Source of the DNA: CBDAQD01 sp965275905
GTDB taxonomy: Bacteria; Pseudomonadota; Alphaproteobacteria; Rhizobiales; JAJFHC01
DNA length: 64,000 nucleotides
Direction of reading: 5' to 3'
NCBI GenBank assembly: GCA_965275905.1
Contig: CBDHYJ010000055.1
Location: 17,636 to 81,635, forward strand
The position numbers were made by a program, and so were the translations under genes. Below the pieces are notes generated by a model. It was not told the origin of the DNA, ran no database searches, and was given only the letters and a program-made list of their open reading frames with translations. Positions 1 to 9,534 of this stretch are shown here, piece by piece. The first letter of the stretch is position 1, and every line of letters begins with the position of its first letter.

Positions 1-1
1 G

Positions 2-637
2 CGCGACACGGTCCATGAACTGACGGCGGACGGCTGGCAGGCGCGGACACCGCTGCCAAAGCGGCAAGCGGAGGGCGTGCTGGCGGCACGAGGCAACGGC
101 ACGGTTCACCTCGTCACGGGACAGAGCCCCAGGGGCGAGGCGAACAAGGCGCGCAGCGATCACACGGAGATCGCCGACCACTGGGTCTGGGATCTCGGCG
201 GCAAGTGGGAGGCGGCGGCGCCCATCCCGACGCCGCGCAACAGCGGCACGGGCGGGTGGATCGGCGAACAGCTCATCGTCGCGGGCGGGCGGACGCGGAA
301 GGGCAATCTCGATGCCACCGAGATCTATGACGGCCGGGAGGATCGTTGGCGGAAGGCGGCACCCATGCCCCTGCCGCAGGCGGGAACGGCGTCCGTGGTT
401 GCCGGGGACAGCCTGATCGTCTTCGGCGGAGAGATCTTCAAGCCCGAGTCACGCGTGTTTGCCAATGTCTGGCGCTACACTCTTGCCAGTGACGAGTGGA
501 CGGCGCTGCCGGACCTGCCGACACCGCGCCACGGGCTCGGCGCAGGCCTCATCGACGGACGGATCTACGTGGTCGGCGGCGCCACCGCTCCCGGCGGGCG
601 CGGCACGTCCAATGCCAACGAAGTCCTGACACTCTAG
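2..637 (+). CDS. Kelch-repeat protein, 3' part only
   Basis: The frame is open from the left edge, so the start lies outside the window; the GTG at 77 is probably internal. The visible 211 residues hold repeated kelch blades: each has a Pro-rich turn (TPRNSG, PLPQAG, TPRHGLG), a hydrophobic strand and a double glycine (IVAGG, IVFGG, YVVGG), with Trp about 10-15 residues before the next turn. Kelch blades form beta-propellers used for binding or sugar oxidation. No catalytic residues can be assigned, so the function is unknown. It ends shortly before a gap that leads to the outer membrane protein gene. Confidence 0.85.
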   Translation, partial: RDTVHELTADGWQARTPLPKRQAEGVLAARGNGTVHLVTGQSPRGEANKARSDHTEIADHWVWDLGGKWEAAAPIPTPRNSGTGGWIGEQLIVAGGRTRKGNLDATEIYDGREDRWRKAAPMPLPQAGTASVVAGDSLIVFGGEIFKPESRVFANVWRYTLASDEWTALPDLPTPRHGLGAGLIDGRIYVVGGATAPGGRGTSNANEVLTL

Positions 638-790
638 AGTTTCGCATCGCGGCGGTTGCTTCGACGCCCGAAGCAAATATGTGTCGAACGGGCAACACTC
701 TTGCTTAGATTGACCGGTTCAATTGCGCGCGCGATCGTGCACTGTTACCTTACGTCAACCGGGTAGAATTAACGCATCTGGGGGGCGTTC

Positions 791-1558
791 ATGGCTAAAT
801 CTTCTGCAGCCCTTATCGACACTCTGAAACGCTCAGCGATCGCGGCGGCATTCGTGGGCGCGGTAGCGCTGTCGACGCCTGCATCAGCGTTTGGCGACAA
901 TATGGGGACAGGCAGTTGGGCCGGGTTCTATTTCGGTGGTCATCTGGGAGTGGGCGGCCAGGATTATAGCGGGCGGATCGATACCAGTTCGACGACCAAT
1001 CCGATCGAGGATCCCTCAGACCTCGATATGAACGGGATCCTCGGCGGTTTTCAGATCGGATACAATGTCCAGTCCGGTTACTGGGTGTTCGGCGTGGAAG
1101 GCGACATATCCTTCGTTGACTGGTCGGACCGGGAACGGGCGGCAGTGGCGGATGCCACCGCTCCGGCGGGCGCAACACCGGATACGCTGTTTGGCGATAC
1201 CGATGTGGTCGCTTCGCTGCGCGGCCGGGCCGGCGTGATCTATGAGAGTTTCCTGATCTTCGGGACCGCAGGCATTGCCGTGACGGATGCGGATTTCGCA
1301 TACCGGGACGATGAGAGCGGCGCCAAAGGCGGGCTCGACTTCAACGATGTCGGGTTTGTGATCGGTGCCGGTGTCGAGAAGGCGCTGGATGGAACGCCGT
1401 GGCGTATCCGGGGCGAGGGCCTCTACTACATTTTCAACGACAGCCGCAGGGCCTCAACGCTGACACAGGACAATGATCCCGGTGACAGGGTCAAGTTCGA
1501 AGATGCGTGGGCCGTTCGTCTGGTCGTCAACTATGCGCTCGGCGACCTCTTCAGATAG
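791..1558 (+). CDS. Outer membrane beta-barrel protein (Omp25/Omp31-like)
   Basis: A 255-residue exported protein. Residues 1-33 form a signal peptide (basic start, hydrophobic core, cleavage after ASA). The mature part begins with WAGFYFGGHLGVGGQDYSG, the typical first strand of alphaproteobacterial small porin-like barrels of the Omp25/Omp31 family, and ends with a strand-like segment close to the C-terminal aromatic (ALGDLFR). Alternating hydrophobic residues and many Gly/Tyr residues fit an eight-stranded barrel. A purine-rich GGGGGG lies just before the ATG. Likely a structural envelope protein; a specific ligand cannot be inferred. Confidence 0.85.
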   Translation: MAKSSAALIDTLKRSAIAAAFVGAVALSTPASAFGDNMGTGSWAGFYFGGHLGVGGQDYSGRIDTSSTTNPIEDPSDLDMNGILGGFQIGYNVQSGYWVFGVEGDISFVDWSDRERAAVADATAPAGATPDTLFGDTDVVASLRGRAGVIYESFLIFGTAGIAVTDADFAYRDDESGAKGGLDFNDVGFVIGAGVEKALDGTPWRIRGEGLYYIFNDSRRASTLTQDNDPGDRVKFEDAWAVRLVVNYALGDLFR

Positions 1559-1783
1559 ACCTTGCTGATCCGCGTCTGGCGTCGCGGCAGGGAGGCACGC
1601 GGCTCCCATATCCTGAGCTTGCATCAAAGCTTCAAGTTGCGGTGGTTCAGCAGGCGCTCGCAGAGCGCATTGAAGTTCCATATCCAAAGGCCGGTTATTG
1701 GCCAAAGCAGGCGGTATAGTCATTGCACTGACTAAATCGTAATGTTATACGCTAACCGACTTGGCGCAACCTCCAGAGGACCT

Positions 1784-2317
1784 ATGAAAAAGGTATTTCT
1801 CCTGGCCATGATGATCGGAATCGCGTCAATGGCTTCTCCTTCAAAAGCACATCCAATCACCGAAGCTGAAATCCTCGAAGCGCAGAAAGTGTGGGGTGAC
1901 GGCATCGTCGCGATCGGCAAGGCCTATACAAGCGGCGGTGATTACAAGGCGCTGGCGGCCAAACATGTGGATACTCTCTACGGCTATGATGAAGGCACCG
2001 TCCTCTTCAAGCCGACCAAGGCCGCGGCCGAGCAGTTCCGTCTCACCGAGACCAAAGCCGTCTCATATTTTGTCGGCGGCGTGGTGAAAGAAGACCACGG
2101 TTTCGCATTGCAGACGTGGACAAAGGTCCGCTTTGAAAACGCCGGTATCGTCACCGACGTCGGCTCTGCTGTCGCCATGGGCAACTACTTCTTCACTGAC
2201 GCGAAGACGGGCAAGGAAGCGAAGGTCGAATTTACATTCGGGTATGTTCGCGGCCCTGACGGCAAACTCCTCATCAACGTCCACCATTCGGCATTCCCCT
2301 ACAAGCCGGGTCATTGA
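1784..2317 (+). CDS. Exported protein resembling iota-class carbonic anhydrase (COG4337-like)
   Basis: A 177-residue protein with a signal peptide (residues 1-22, MKKVFLLAMM... ending SKA) and a single small alpha+beta domain of the NTF2/SnoaL type. The ATG at 1784 is preferred over an in-frame ATG at 1742 because AGAGGA sits about six bases before it and the signal peptide begins there. The C-terminal strand carries VHHSAFPY (residues 166-173), similar to the HHS-S signature I recall from iota carbonic anhydrases (COG4337), a group often misannotated as phosphoribosyl-AMP cyclohydrolase. The second serine is replaced by alanine. The family assignment rests on memory of the motif; carbonic anhydrase activity is an inference. 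Periplasmic location is likely. Confidence 0.6.
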   Translation: MKKVFLLAMMIGIASMASPSKAHPITEAEILEAQKVWGDGIVAIGKAYTSGGDYKALAAKHVDTLYGYDEGTVLFKPTKAAAEQFRLTETKAVSYFVGGVVKEDHGFALQTWTKVRFENAGIVTDVGSAVAMGNYFFTDAKTGKEAKVEFTFGYVRGPDGKLLINVHHSAFPYKPGH

Positions 2318-2502
2318 CGGCTTGATCCGGGACTGAAAGCGGCACGGCTCAGGCCGGCCGCGGACGGTAATCCGACAGAACGATTTCCTGTTGGGGCTGC
2401 AAAGCTCTGGTTTTGCGGCCTCAGCAGGTCGTCCTAGTAAACGGATGCGTCAGCAGCATTCCGCTTCCCCGGTCAGGACAGAGTGGACAATCTTACTGAG
2501 CT

Positions 2503-3723
<1,221 letters not shown>

Positions 3724-3915
3724 TGACGGGGTCCGCCCTGCAAGAGTGTCGGAAAAATCGCTGCGCACTATAGGCAAGAACGCCACGCCCGCAAGCCTTG
3801 TGATTTCGATGCCCCGCGTCACCCGGGCACAATCCGGCATTAGCGGCTACCGCTGTCGCCGTATTCCGTTCAATATGGTTCCAGAATGCGGGCGGGGACG
3901 ATCGGAGCACACGGC

Positions 3916-4512
3916 ATGAGACTCGATTTCTGGTTCGATTTCGCAAGCACCTATTCGTATCTGGCCGCGATGGCGATCGAGGAGGCCGCGGCGGAGCGCG
4001 ATCTCGACCTGCACTGGCGTGCGTTCCTGCTGGGCCCGATCTTTCATGCCCAGGGCTGGGATACATCGCCGTTCAACATCTACGAGGCCAAGGGCCGGAA
4101 CATGTGGCGTGACATGGAGCGACAGTGTGCGGCCCGCGGGCTGCCACTGGTCCAGCCGATCCCGTTTCCGCAAAACAGCCTCAAGGCGGCGCGCATCGCC
4201 ATCGCGGCTGAGAAGGAGCCCTGGCAGCCGGCCTATTGCCGCAATGTGTTCGCCGCCCAGTTCGGCGAGGGCCGCACGATCTCCGACGATGCGACCCTTG
4301 CGGACGCGCTGACGTCAGCCGGTGTCGAGCCGCATGACTGGCTGGAACTGGCCAACGATCCGGAAGTGAAGGGCCGATTGCGCCGCCAGACCGACGAGGC
4401 GATCGCCGCCGGCATTTTCGGTGCACCGAGTTTCCTGGTCGGTGAAGAGCTGTTCTGGGGCAACGACCGGCTGGAGCAGGCGGTGAACTGGGCGGCGGGC
4501 GAGCGACACTAG
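3916..4512 (+). CDS. 2-hydroxychromene-2-carboxylate isomerase family (DsbA-like fold)
   Basis: A 198-residue cytoplasmic protein of the kappa-GST/DsbA superfamily. The N-terminus LDFWFDFASTYSYLA has the DFxSxYSYLA signature; the serine is where these enzymes hold the glutathione thiol, in place of the DsbA cysteine. The C-terminal block IFGAPSFLVGEELFWGNDRLEQ is diagnostic: cis-proline in GAPSF and the FWGxDRL end. Close relatives isomerise 2-hydroxychromene-2-carboxylate in naphthalene breakdown, but many are uncharacterised glutathione-dependent isomerases, and no aromatic pathway genes are nearby. GGAG lies eight bases before the ATG at 3916. A decayed copy of its 3' end occurs at about 5159-5240. 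Confidence 0.88.
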   Translation: MRLDFWFDFASTYSYLAAMAIEEAAAERDLDLHWRAFLLGPIFHAQGWDTSPFNIYEAKGRNMWRDMERQCAARGLPLVQPIPFPQNSLKAARIAIAAEKEPWQPAYCRNVFAAQFGEGRTISDDATLADALTSAGVEPHDWLELANDPEVKGRLRRQTDEAIAAGIFGAPSFLVGEELFWGNDRLEQAVNWAAGERH

Positions 4513-4658
4513 ACTGAACTCTGAGAGTTTTCGCCTGGCGCCGTTTTTGCCCTCGGATCGCTTGTTGCCCTTGTAAATCGGGGCATTCATGAGCACATCC
4601 GTATAACAATGCCCTCTGACATCTCCCGACTCTCAATCGTCATTTCGGCCAGAGCCGG

Positions 4659-4991
4659 ATGATGCTCGACCAGATTTGTGCAAATGATGATCTGATCATC
4701 GGATTCGGGATCATCTTCGTCGCGGTTTTAGCGGTTTGGAGCGAGACTGTTTTTGGCCGGCAATTGAGCCAGGCGGAAAAGTATCTTGATGTGGTCCAGT
4801 GGTCGGGCGATCCGCAGAATGCCGGCGTCAAGGGCCATCTCAAGCGCGGCTTGAGAGCAACGACCGGGCTGGGCTACACGCCGGCGGGGCGGGCCCTCTG
4901 GTGGCAGGGATATCGCTACTCTTTGGTCAGTGCCGCTCTGATTGTCGTACTGATTCTGGCCTTCAAGACTTCAGCGATGGTTTGTTCCTAG
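4659..4991 (+). CDS. Small two-helix membrane protein, function unknown
   Basis: 110 residues with two predicted membrane helices: residues 11-31 (DLIIGFGIIFVAVLAVWSETV) and residues 87-104 (YSLVSAALIVVLILAFKT), joined by a polar loop of about 55 residues containing a QWSGDPQNAG stretch. I do not recognise the family. Two consecutive ATG codons at 4659 and 4662 could serve as start; no good ribosome binding site is visible. Codon use resembles its neighbours. It could be a real small membrane protein or, less likely, a fortuitous frame. Confidence 0.45.
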   Translation: MMLDQICANDDLIIGFGIIFVAVLAVWSETVFGRQLSQAEKYLDVVQWSGDPQNAGVKGHLKRGLRATTGLGYTPAGRALWWQGYRYSLVSAALIVVLILAFKTSAMVCS

Positions 4992-5093
4992 GTGTCTGCG
5001 GGTCTGAAGCCGGCTGAACAGAGGCGTATGTCTCTATTGAAGCCATTGAGCCTGCGCACCGTCCAACCTTGTCGCGCAACCTCCTGAACGAAC

Positions 5094-5172
5094 CTTGATT
5101 GCGGGATCGGGCTGGCTGCTTCAATACAGGCGGTGAAACGTGATGGCGTTTGCGCGCCGAAGAGCGCACCGA
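5094..5172 (+). repeat. Diverged intergenic repeat, copy A
   Basis: Begins with the 21 bases ccttgattgcgggatcggg+ct that recur exactly at 7598-7618, and ends with gcgcaccg at identical spacing (58 bases after the shared block in both copies). The interior is diverged but retains tgg-ggcg and gcgcgcc blocks. Copy B lies at 7598-7676, so the chemoreceptor gene sits between two direct copies. Family unknown. Confidence 0.55.
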
Positions 5173-5240
5173 GTTTCCTGTTCGGAAACGAACCGTTCTG
5201 GGCAACGACCGGTTGGATCAGGCGGTGGCCTGCGCGGCTC
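5159..5240 (+). pseudogene. Decayed partial copy of the isomerase 3' end
   Basis: This stretch matches the last 90 bases of the 2-hydroxychromene isomerase gene (about 4423-4505). Shared blocks include gcaccgagtttcctg, ttctgg, gcaacgaccgg and caggcggtg in the same order and spacing. One G is missing after ttctgg, so the frame that starts SAPSFLFGNEPFW shifts and the protein match ends there. No upstream part of the gene is present. This is best read as the remnant of a duplication or of a recombination event at the same locus. Confidence 0.65.
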
Positions 5241-5380
5241 GCAAAAGAAAATAGACGGTAATCGGAAAACCTGTCTCGTTTCATTAATAAAACCTATTGC
5301 AAACATAATGCATGTTGATGGTTGATTAACCATGTCGCTTTAAGGTGGCCTCGGGGTTTCTTGGCTAGGGGTCCATTAAA

Positions 5381-7462
5381 ATGTCGATTCGAATCAAGAC
5401 GATTTCGATCAATCTTTTGATCGCCTGCATCGTTTTCGCGCTTATGGCCTACATCATGGTGCGCGAGTGGAACAAACTCGAGACGCTGAACAGCGCGTCC
5501 GAGGCCGGGACCATCGTCAGTGCTGTTTCCAAGGCAACGATCGAACTCTCGCTGGAGCGGTCTCTGGCTCAGGTTGCCCTGAACCTCAGCGACCCCGTCT
5601 CGCCGCAGATCCGGCAAATGCTGGACAAGCAACGTGAGCTGTCCGGCCGCCTCTTCAAGGATGCACGCTCCACTCTTCTGGCATCGACCAGAGTTGCTGA
5701 CCGGCAGTCCTACGCTGAGAGACTTGATGCGATGCTCGGCCAGATGCAGGAGTTGCGCGGTACGGTCGACAAACAGATCAACGTGCCGAAGGATGATCGT
5801 TCGCAGAAGCAGATCGTCGATATTCCCAACAGGATCAAAGAACTCGTTTCCGGCATCAACGAATTGGCATTCGATGTTCGGGCGCTCATGCAGGGGGCAC
5901 CTGCGGAAGTCGTCGCGACGGATCTCGTGATCCAGCAGGCTTGGGCTATTCGGGAGTATGGTGGCCGGGAGCGGACATTGTTTGCGATTGCCACTGCGCA
6001 GAAGTCGCCGCTGTCCGGCGCGGACCTGGTCTACATGAACGAGAATCACGGACGGGCCGCCAACGCGTGGGAGTTCCTGAAACGCGAGAAAGACAGCCCG
6101 CTGCTGTCCGACCAGGTCAAGGTCGGAATCAGCACGGTCGAGGCGGCCTACTTCACGGAATACGACAAGCTGCGCCGGTCGCTTTTCCATGTCGCGGAAA
6201 CGGGCGAGTATCCTGTTGAATTTGCCGCGCTTTTTGAGCGGTCGGAAAGCGCGTTGCAGACTGCAATCCAACTTTTGAACATTGCGGTCGAAAGCAATAT
6301 CGAAACTATCGACGCCGCCGTGAGTGATGCCTGGCAGAAATTGCTCGTTGAAGCGGTGATTGCCCTGGCGGCCCTGTCGCTTCTCACAGTCGCAATTCTC
6401 TTTTCGACCAAGAACATCGTCGGATCCATCCGTCTCATGACCGAAGCGATGGCCGAAGTCGCCGGCGGCAATATGGAGGTTGAAATCCCGCACCTCGGGC
6501 GGGATGATGAGATTGGCGCCATGGCAAAGGCACTCAGCGTCTTCAGGGACAACGCGGTCGAACGCAGCCAGCTCGAGCAGGCCAAGGAATGCGATCTGGA
6601 AGCCGAGAAACGGCGGCAGGACACGATCGGCCAGGCGATTGACAAATTCGAGGCAACGGCCACCGCCGCCGTCTCGTCTGTCATGACCGCCGCCGATCAG
6701 CTCAACAAATCCGCCAATTCCCTGTCGGACGATGCGCAGAATGCCGTTGAACAGTCTGCTGCCGTAACCGGTGCGGCGGAGACTGCTTCGTCCAATGTTC
6801 AAACCGTCGCGGGTGCCGCCGACGAGCTGTCGGCATCGATTCAGGAAATCATGCGGAGTGTCGGCCGGGCAGCCGAGCAGTCGGAAGAGACGGCAGTCAG
6901 TGCGGATCAGAGCAGCGCGAAAGTTCAATCGCTCTCCGACGCCGCTGACAAGATCGGCGAGGTCGTCACCATGATCAGCGCCATTGCCGAGCAGACAAAT
7001 CTTCTTGCGCTCAATGCGACCATTGAAGCCGCGCGTGCGGGAGAGGCGGGGAGAGGATTTGCCATTGTCGCAAGCGAGGTGAAGACCCTGGCCGCACAGA
7101 CCGGGGAGGCCACTGAGCAGATTGCGCGGCAGGTCGAAGCTGTTCAGTCTTCAACGCAGGAAACGGTTGCCGCAATCGACAGCATTTCCGGGTCAATCCG
7201 TTCGGTTTCCGAAATTACGTCAGCAATCACGACGGCCGTCCAGGAACAAAGCAGGGCAACGAACGAGATTGCCGAAAACGTCCAGGATGCGGCCAAAGGA
7301 ACCACTGAGGTCTCGCAGAATATTGTCGGCGTGAGCGATGCTGCCAAAAGAACGGGAAGTTCGTCATCCGAACTTCTGACGGCATCCGGAGAGCTCTCCA
7401 ATCAAGCGGATACGTTGCAGAAGAGCATCACGGAATTCCTTGAAACGATCCGTGCTGCTTGA
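5381..7462 (+). CDS. Methyl-accepting chemotaxis protein
   Basis: A 693-residue transmembrane chemoreceptor. TM1 is residues 6-27 (KTISINLLIACIVFALMAYIMV); a periplasmic region of about 290 residues looks all-helical, without a recognisable Cache domain; TM2 is about residues 321-345. A HAMP linker follows (roughly 345-398, with GGNMEVEIPHLGRDDEIGAMAKAL). The cytoplasmic signalling domain carries the highly conserved hairpin tip around residue 535 (AEQTNLLALNATIEAARAGE), which contacts CheA/CheW. The protein ends ITEFLETIRAA, with no CheR-tethering pentapeptide. No che or flagellar genes are in the window. Ligand unknown. Confidence 0.95.
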   Translation: MSIRIKTISINLLIACIVFALMAYIMVREWNKLETLNSASEAGTIVSAVSKATIELSLERSLAQVALNLSDPVSPQIRQMLDKQRELSGRLFKDARSTLLASTRVADRQSYAERLDAMLGQMQELRGTVDKQINVPKDDRSQKQIVDIPNRIKELVSGINELAFDVRALMQGAPAEVVATDLVIQQAWAIREYGGRERTLFAIATAQKSPLSGADLVYMNENHGRAANAWEFLKREKDSPLLSDQVKVGISTVEAAYFTEYDKLRRSLFHVAETGEYPVEFAALFERSESALQTAIQLLNIAVESNIETIDAAVSDAWQKLLVEAVIALAALSLLTVAILFSTKNIVGSIRLMTEAMAEVAGGNMEVEIPHLGRDDEIGAMAKALSVFRDNAVERSQLEQAKECDLEAEKRRQDTIGQAIDKFEATATAAVSSVMTAADQLNKSANSLSDDAQNAVEQSAAVTGAAETASSNVQTVAGAADELSASIQEIMRSVGRAAEQSEETAVSADQSSAKVQSLSDAADKIGEVVTMISAIAEQTNLLALNATIEAARAGEAGRGFAIVASEVKTLAAQTGEATEQIARQVEAVQSSTQETVAAIDSISGSIRSVSEITSAITTAVQEQSRATNEIAENVQDAAKGTTEVSQNIVGVSDAAKRTGSSSSELLTASGELSNQADTLQKSITEFLETIRAA

Positions 7463-7775
7463 TCAAAGCCGCTGCTGAGCGGGACGGCACAGGGCGTTTT
7501 TCAAGCATTCTCCCGGTCCGGCCGGCGGCTGTCTGGCAGCGATCGGGCGGGAGAACGCGTTTCAGGTACTCAAACGACAGCATCGCCCTGAGGTCGACCT
7601 TGATTGCGGGATCGGGCTAACTCATTTAACACTGTCCGCGAATTGTGGTGGCGGCGGCGCGCCTGTGGGCGCACCGTCCATGGAGTCCTAAAATCGATAA
7701 CGCCGGACCAGCAAACCGGCGGGGTAGGGGTAAGTATGCCGTTCAAGCGGTACCCGGGCAGAGCGAGACAGATCA
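7463..7775. other. Intergenic leader before metA
   Basis: 313 bases between the chemoreceptor and metA. It holds a possible hairpin with TCTCCCG and CGGGAGA arms (about 7510-7555), repeat copy B (7598-7676) and a small hairpin with CGCCGG and CCGGCG arms around 7704-7724. A SAM-II riboswitch is common before alphaproteobacterial metA but I could not build its pseudoknot here. Confidence 0.45.
7598..7676 (+). repeat. Diverged intergenic repeat, copy B
   Basis: Direct-oriented partner of the repeat at 5094-5172: the first 21 bases are identical and the gcgcaccg block lies at the same distance. It lies in the long leader region between the chemoreceptor gene and metA. Confidence 0.55.
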
Positions 7776-8696
7776 ATGCCCATTAAGATGCCAGACGATC
7801 TGCCGGCCTTCGCCATGCTCGACGAAGAAGGCGTGATGGTGATGCGGGAGACTGACGCGGTGCGCCAGGACATCCGCCCGATGCGTATCGGCCTGCTCAA
7901 CCTGATGCCGAACAAGATCAGGACGGAGACGCAGCTTGCCCGGCTGCTGGGTGCGACGCCGCTCCAGGTCGAGCTGACGCTGGTCAAGATCACCAACCAC
8001 GTGGCCCGCAACACGCCCCAGGACCACATCACGTCGTTCTACAGGAACTGGGAGGACATCGAGTCCGAACGGTTCGATGGCTTTATCATCACCGGCGCGC
8101 CGATTGAAACCATGGCGTTTCAGGAGGTCACCTACTGGGATGAGCTGCGGCGCATATTCGACTGGACGCAGACCAACGTTCACGGCTGCCTCAACATCTG
8201 CTGGGGCGCGCAGGCGGCGATTCATCATTTCTACGGGGTGCCGAAGTACCAGCTCGCCGAAAAGGCGTTCGGCGTGTACCGGCACCGCAATCTGGCGCCG
8301 ACCTCGCCTTACCTGCGCGGTTTCTCGGACGATTTCTCGATCCCGGTCTCGCGCTGGACCGAAGTGCGCCGCGAGGACATCCCGCAAAGCAGCGGGATGG
8401 AAATCCTGATGGAATCGGACGAGACCGGGCTTTGCCTGCTGGACGATCCGGCGCACCGCTCGCTGCACATGTTCAACCACATCGAGTACGACACGAGTTC
8501 GCTCGGAGAGGAATACGCGCGGGATGTCGCGGCCGACAAGCCGATCAACCTGCCGCGCAACTACTTCCCCGGCGACGACCCGGAGCTTGAGCCGGAGAAC
8601 CGCTGGCGCAGTCATGCCCAGCTGCTGTTCGGCAACTGGATCAACGAGCTCTACCAGACCACGCCCTTCGATATCTCGAAGATCGGACGCTCTTGA
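7776..8696 (+). CDS. metAA: Homoserine O-acetyltransferase (MetA family)
   Basis: A 306-residue enzyme that acylates homoserine, the first committed step of methionine synthesis. The catalytic triad is visible at the family positions: Cys142 in ICWGAQAA, His235 and Glu237 in FNHIEYD. The residue that sets acyl-CoA choice in this family is 111; here it is Glu (GAPIETMAF), which in characterised MetA proteins goes with acetyl-CoA rather than succinyl-CoA, so the metAA name is preferred. It starts MPIKMPDDLPA after a 313-base intergenic region. The substrate comes from the aspartate branch that includes asd (60901-61938). Confidence 0.95.
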   Translation: MPIKMPDDLPAFAMLDEEGVMVMRETDAVRQDIRPMRIGLLNLMPNKIRTETQLARLLGATPLQVELTLVKITNHVARNTPQDHITSFYRNWEDIESERFDGFIITGAPIETMAFQEVTYWDELRRIFDWTQTNVHGCLNICWGAQAAIHHFYGVPKYQLAEKAFGVYRHRNLAPTSPYLRGFSDDFSIPVSRWTEVRREDIPQSSGMEILMESDETGLCLLDDPAHRSLHMFNHIEYDTSSLGEEYARDVAADKPINLPRNYFPGDDPELEPENRWRSHAQLLFGNWINELYQTTPFDISKIGRS

Positions 8697-8714
8697 GGCG
8701 GCGCCCGGTTGCGG

Positions 8715-9419
8715 TCAGACCGCCCGGGTTATGCCGCCGTCGACGCGGATGTTCTGGCCCGTGATGTAGCCCGCGCCGTCAGACGCCAGGAAGGCGACGG
8801 TCGCCGAAATCTCGTCCGTCCTGCCGTAGCGCTCCATGGGAATCCGGCTGCGGAACTCCTCCTTTTCCGGCAGGCTGTCGATGAAGCCGGGCAGCACATT
8901 GTTCATGCGGATGTTGTCGGCTGCGTATTTGTCAGCGAACAGCTTGGTGAAGGCGGCGAGGCCCGAGCGAAACACGCCGGACGTCGGAAAGGCAGGCTCC
9001 GGCTCAAATGCGGCGAAGGTCGAGATGTTGATGATCGCGCCGGATTTCTGCTGCTGCATGATCGGAGTGACCAGCCGGGTCGGCCGCACCGCATTGAGGA
9101 AATAGACCTCCATGCCCATATGCCAGTCGTCATCGGTGAGTTCCAGAACCGGACCCTTCGGGCCGTGGCCCGCGCTGTTCACGAGCACGTCCACCCGTCC
9201 CCATTTCTCCACGGTCTGATCAACCAGACGCTTGAGGTCGTCATTCGACTGATTGGAGCCGGTGACGCCGATGCCGCCGAGTTCTCCCGCAAGCGTCTCG
9301 CCCTTGCCCGACGAGGACAGGATGGCGACGTGAAACCCCTCTGCCGCAAGCGCCCGCGCCGCGCCCGCGCCCATGCCGCTTCCGCCCGCCGTGACGATCG
9401 CTGTTTTTCCGGATGCCAT
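8715..9419 (-). CDS. SDR-family protein without the usual Tyr-Lys pair
   Basis: A 234-residue Rossmann-fold short-chain dehydrogenase/reductase-like protein. The cofactor loop TAGGSGMGAGAA (residues 10-21), NSAG (81-84) and the C-terminal IRVDGGI are all present, and Ser133 aligns with the catalytic serine. The YxxxK motif is replaced: where YSASK is expected the protein has SGVFR (residues 147-151), so both Tyr and Lys are lost. It may bind NAD(P)H without classical SDR chemistry. The ATG at 9419 has GGGAG eight bases upstream; an ATG two codons earlier is too close to it. Divergent from a LysR regulator that may control it. Confidence 0.85.
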   Translation of the reverse strand: MASGKTAIVTAGGSGMGAGAARALAAEGFHVAILSSSGKGETLAGELGGIGVTGSNQSNDDLKRLVDQTVEKWGRVDVLVNSAGHGPKGPVLELTDDDWHMGMEVYFLNAVRPTRLVTPIMQQQKSGAIINISTFAAFEPEPAFPTSGVFRSGLAAFTKLFADKYAADNIRMNNVLPGFIDSLPEKEEFRSRIPMERYGRTDEISATVAFLASDGAGYITGQNIRVDGGITRAV

Positions 9420-9504
9420 GATCATTACTCCCGTGTTGGCTGTTTGCCGGAATATGGCCTGTCGGCCGTTCGTTGACCAATCATGTCTCGTCGCGCAAGA
9501 CTGT

Positions 9505-9516
9505 AGTAAACCTACT
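9505..9516. promoter_or_regulatory. Possible LysR operator between SDR and LysR genes
   Basis: A short dyad, AGTA-aacc-TACT, lies in the 115-base gap between the divergent SDR and LysR genes, 18 bases before the LysR start. LysR proteins usually bind such a dyad in the gap to the gene they control. The site is short, so the assignment is tentative. Confidence 0.3.
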
Positions 9517-9534
9517 GTCTTGGAGGTCTTCGTC

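Larger units (their letters stand above)
4992..5380. other. Intergenic region with a decayed gene copy and a repeat
   Basis: 389 bases with no intact gene. It contains one copy of a diverged repeat (5094-5172) running straight into a decayed copy of the isomerase 3' end (about 5159-5240). The last 100 bases are A+T-rich and should hold the promoter of the chemoreceptor gene, but I could not pick a convincing -35/-10 pair. Confidence 0.5.

Noticed and set aside
5294..6928. Long open frame on the minus strand opposite the chemoreceptor gene
   Set aside because: It is the mirror of a high-GC gene with clear MCP domains; its own translation has no family features.
7463..7775. SAM-II riboswitch before metA
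   Set aside because: The gap contains gagtcctaaaatcg, which looks like the 3' end of a SAM-II element, but no upstream strand can pair to form the pseudoknot, and the conserved loop is absent.
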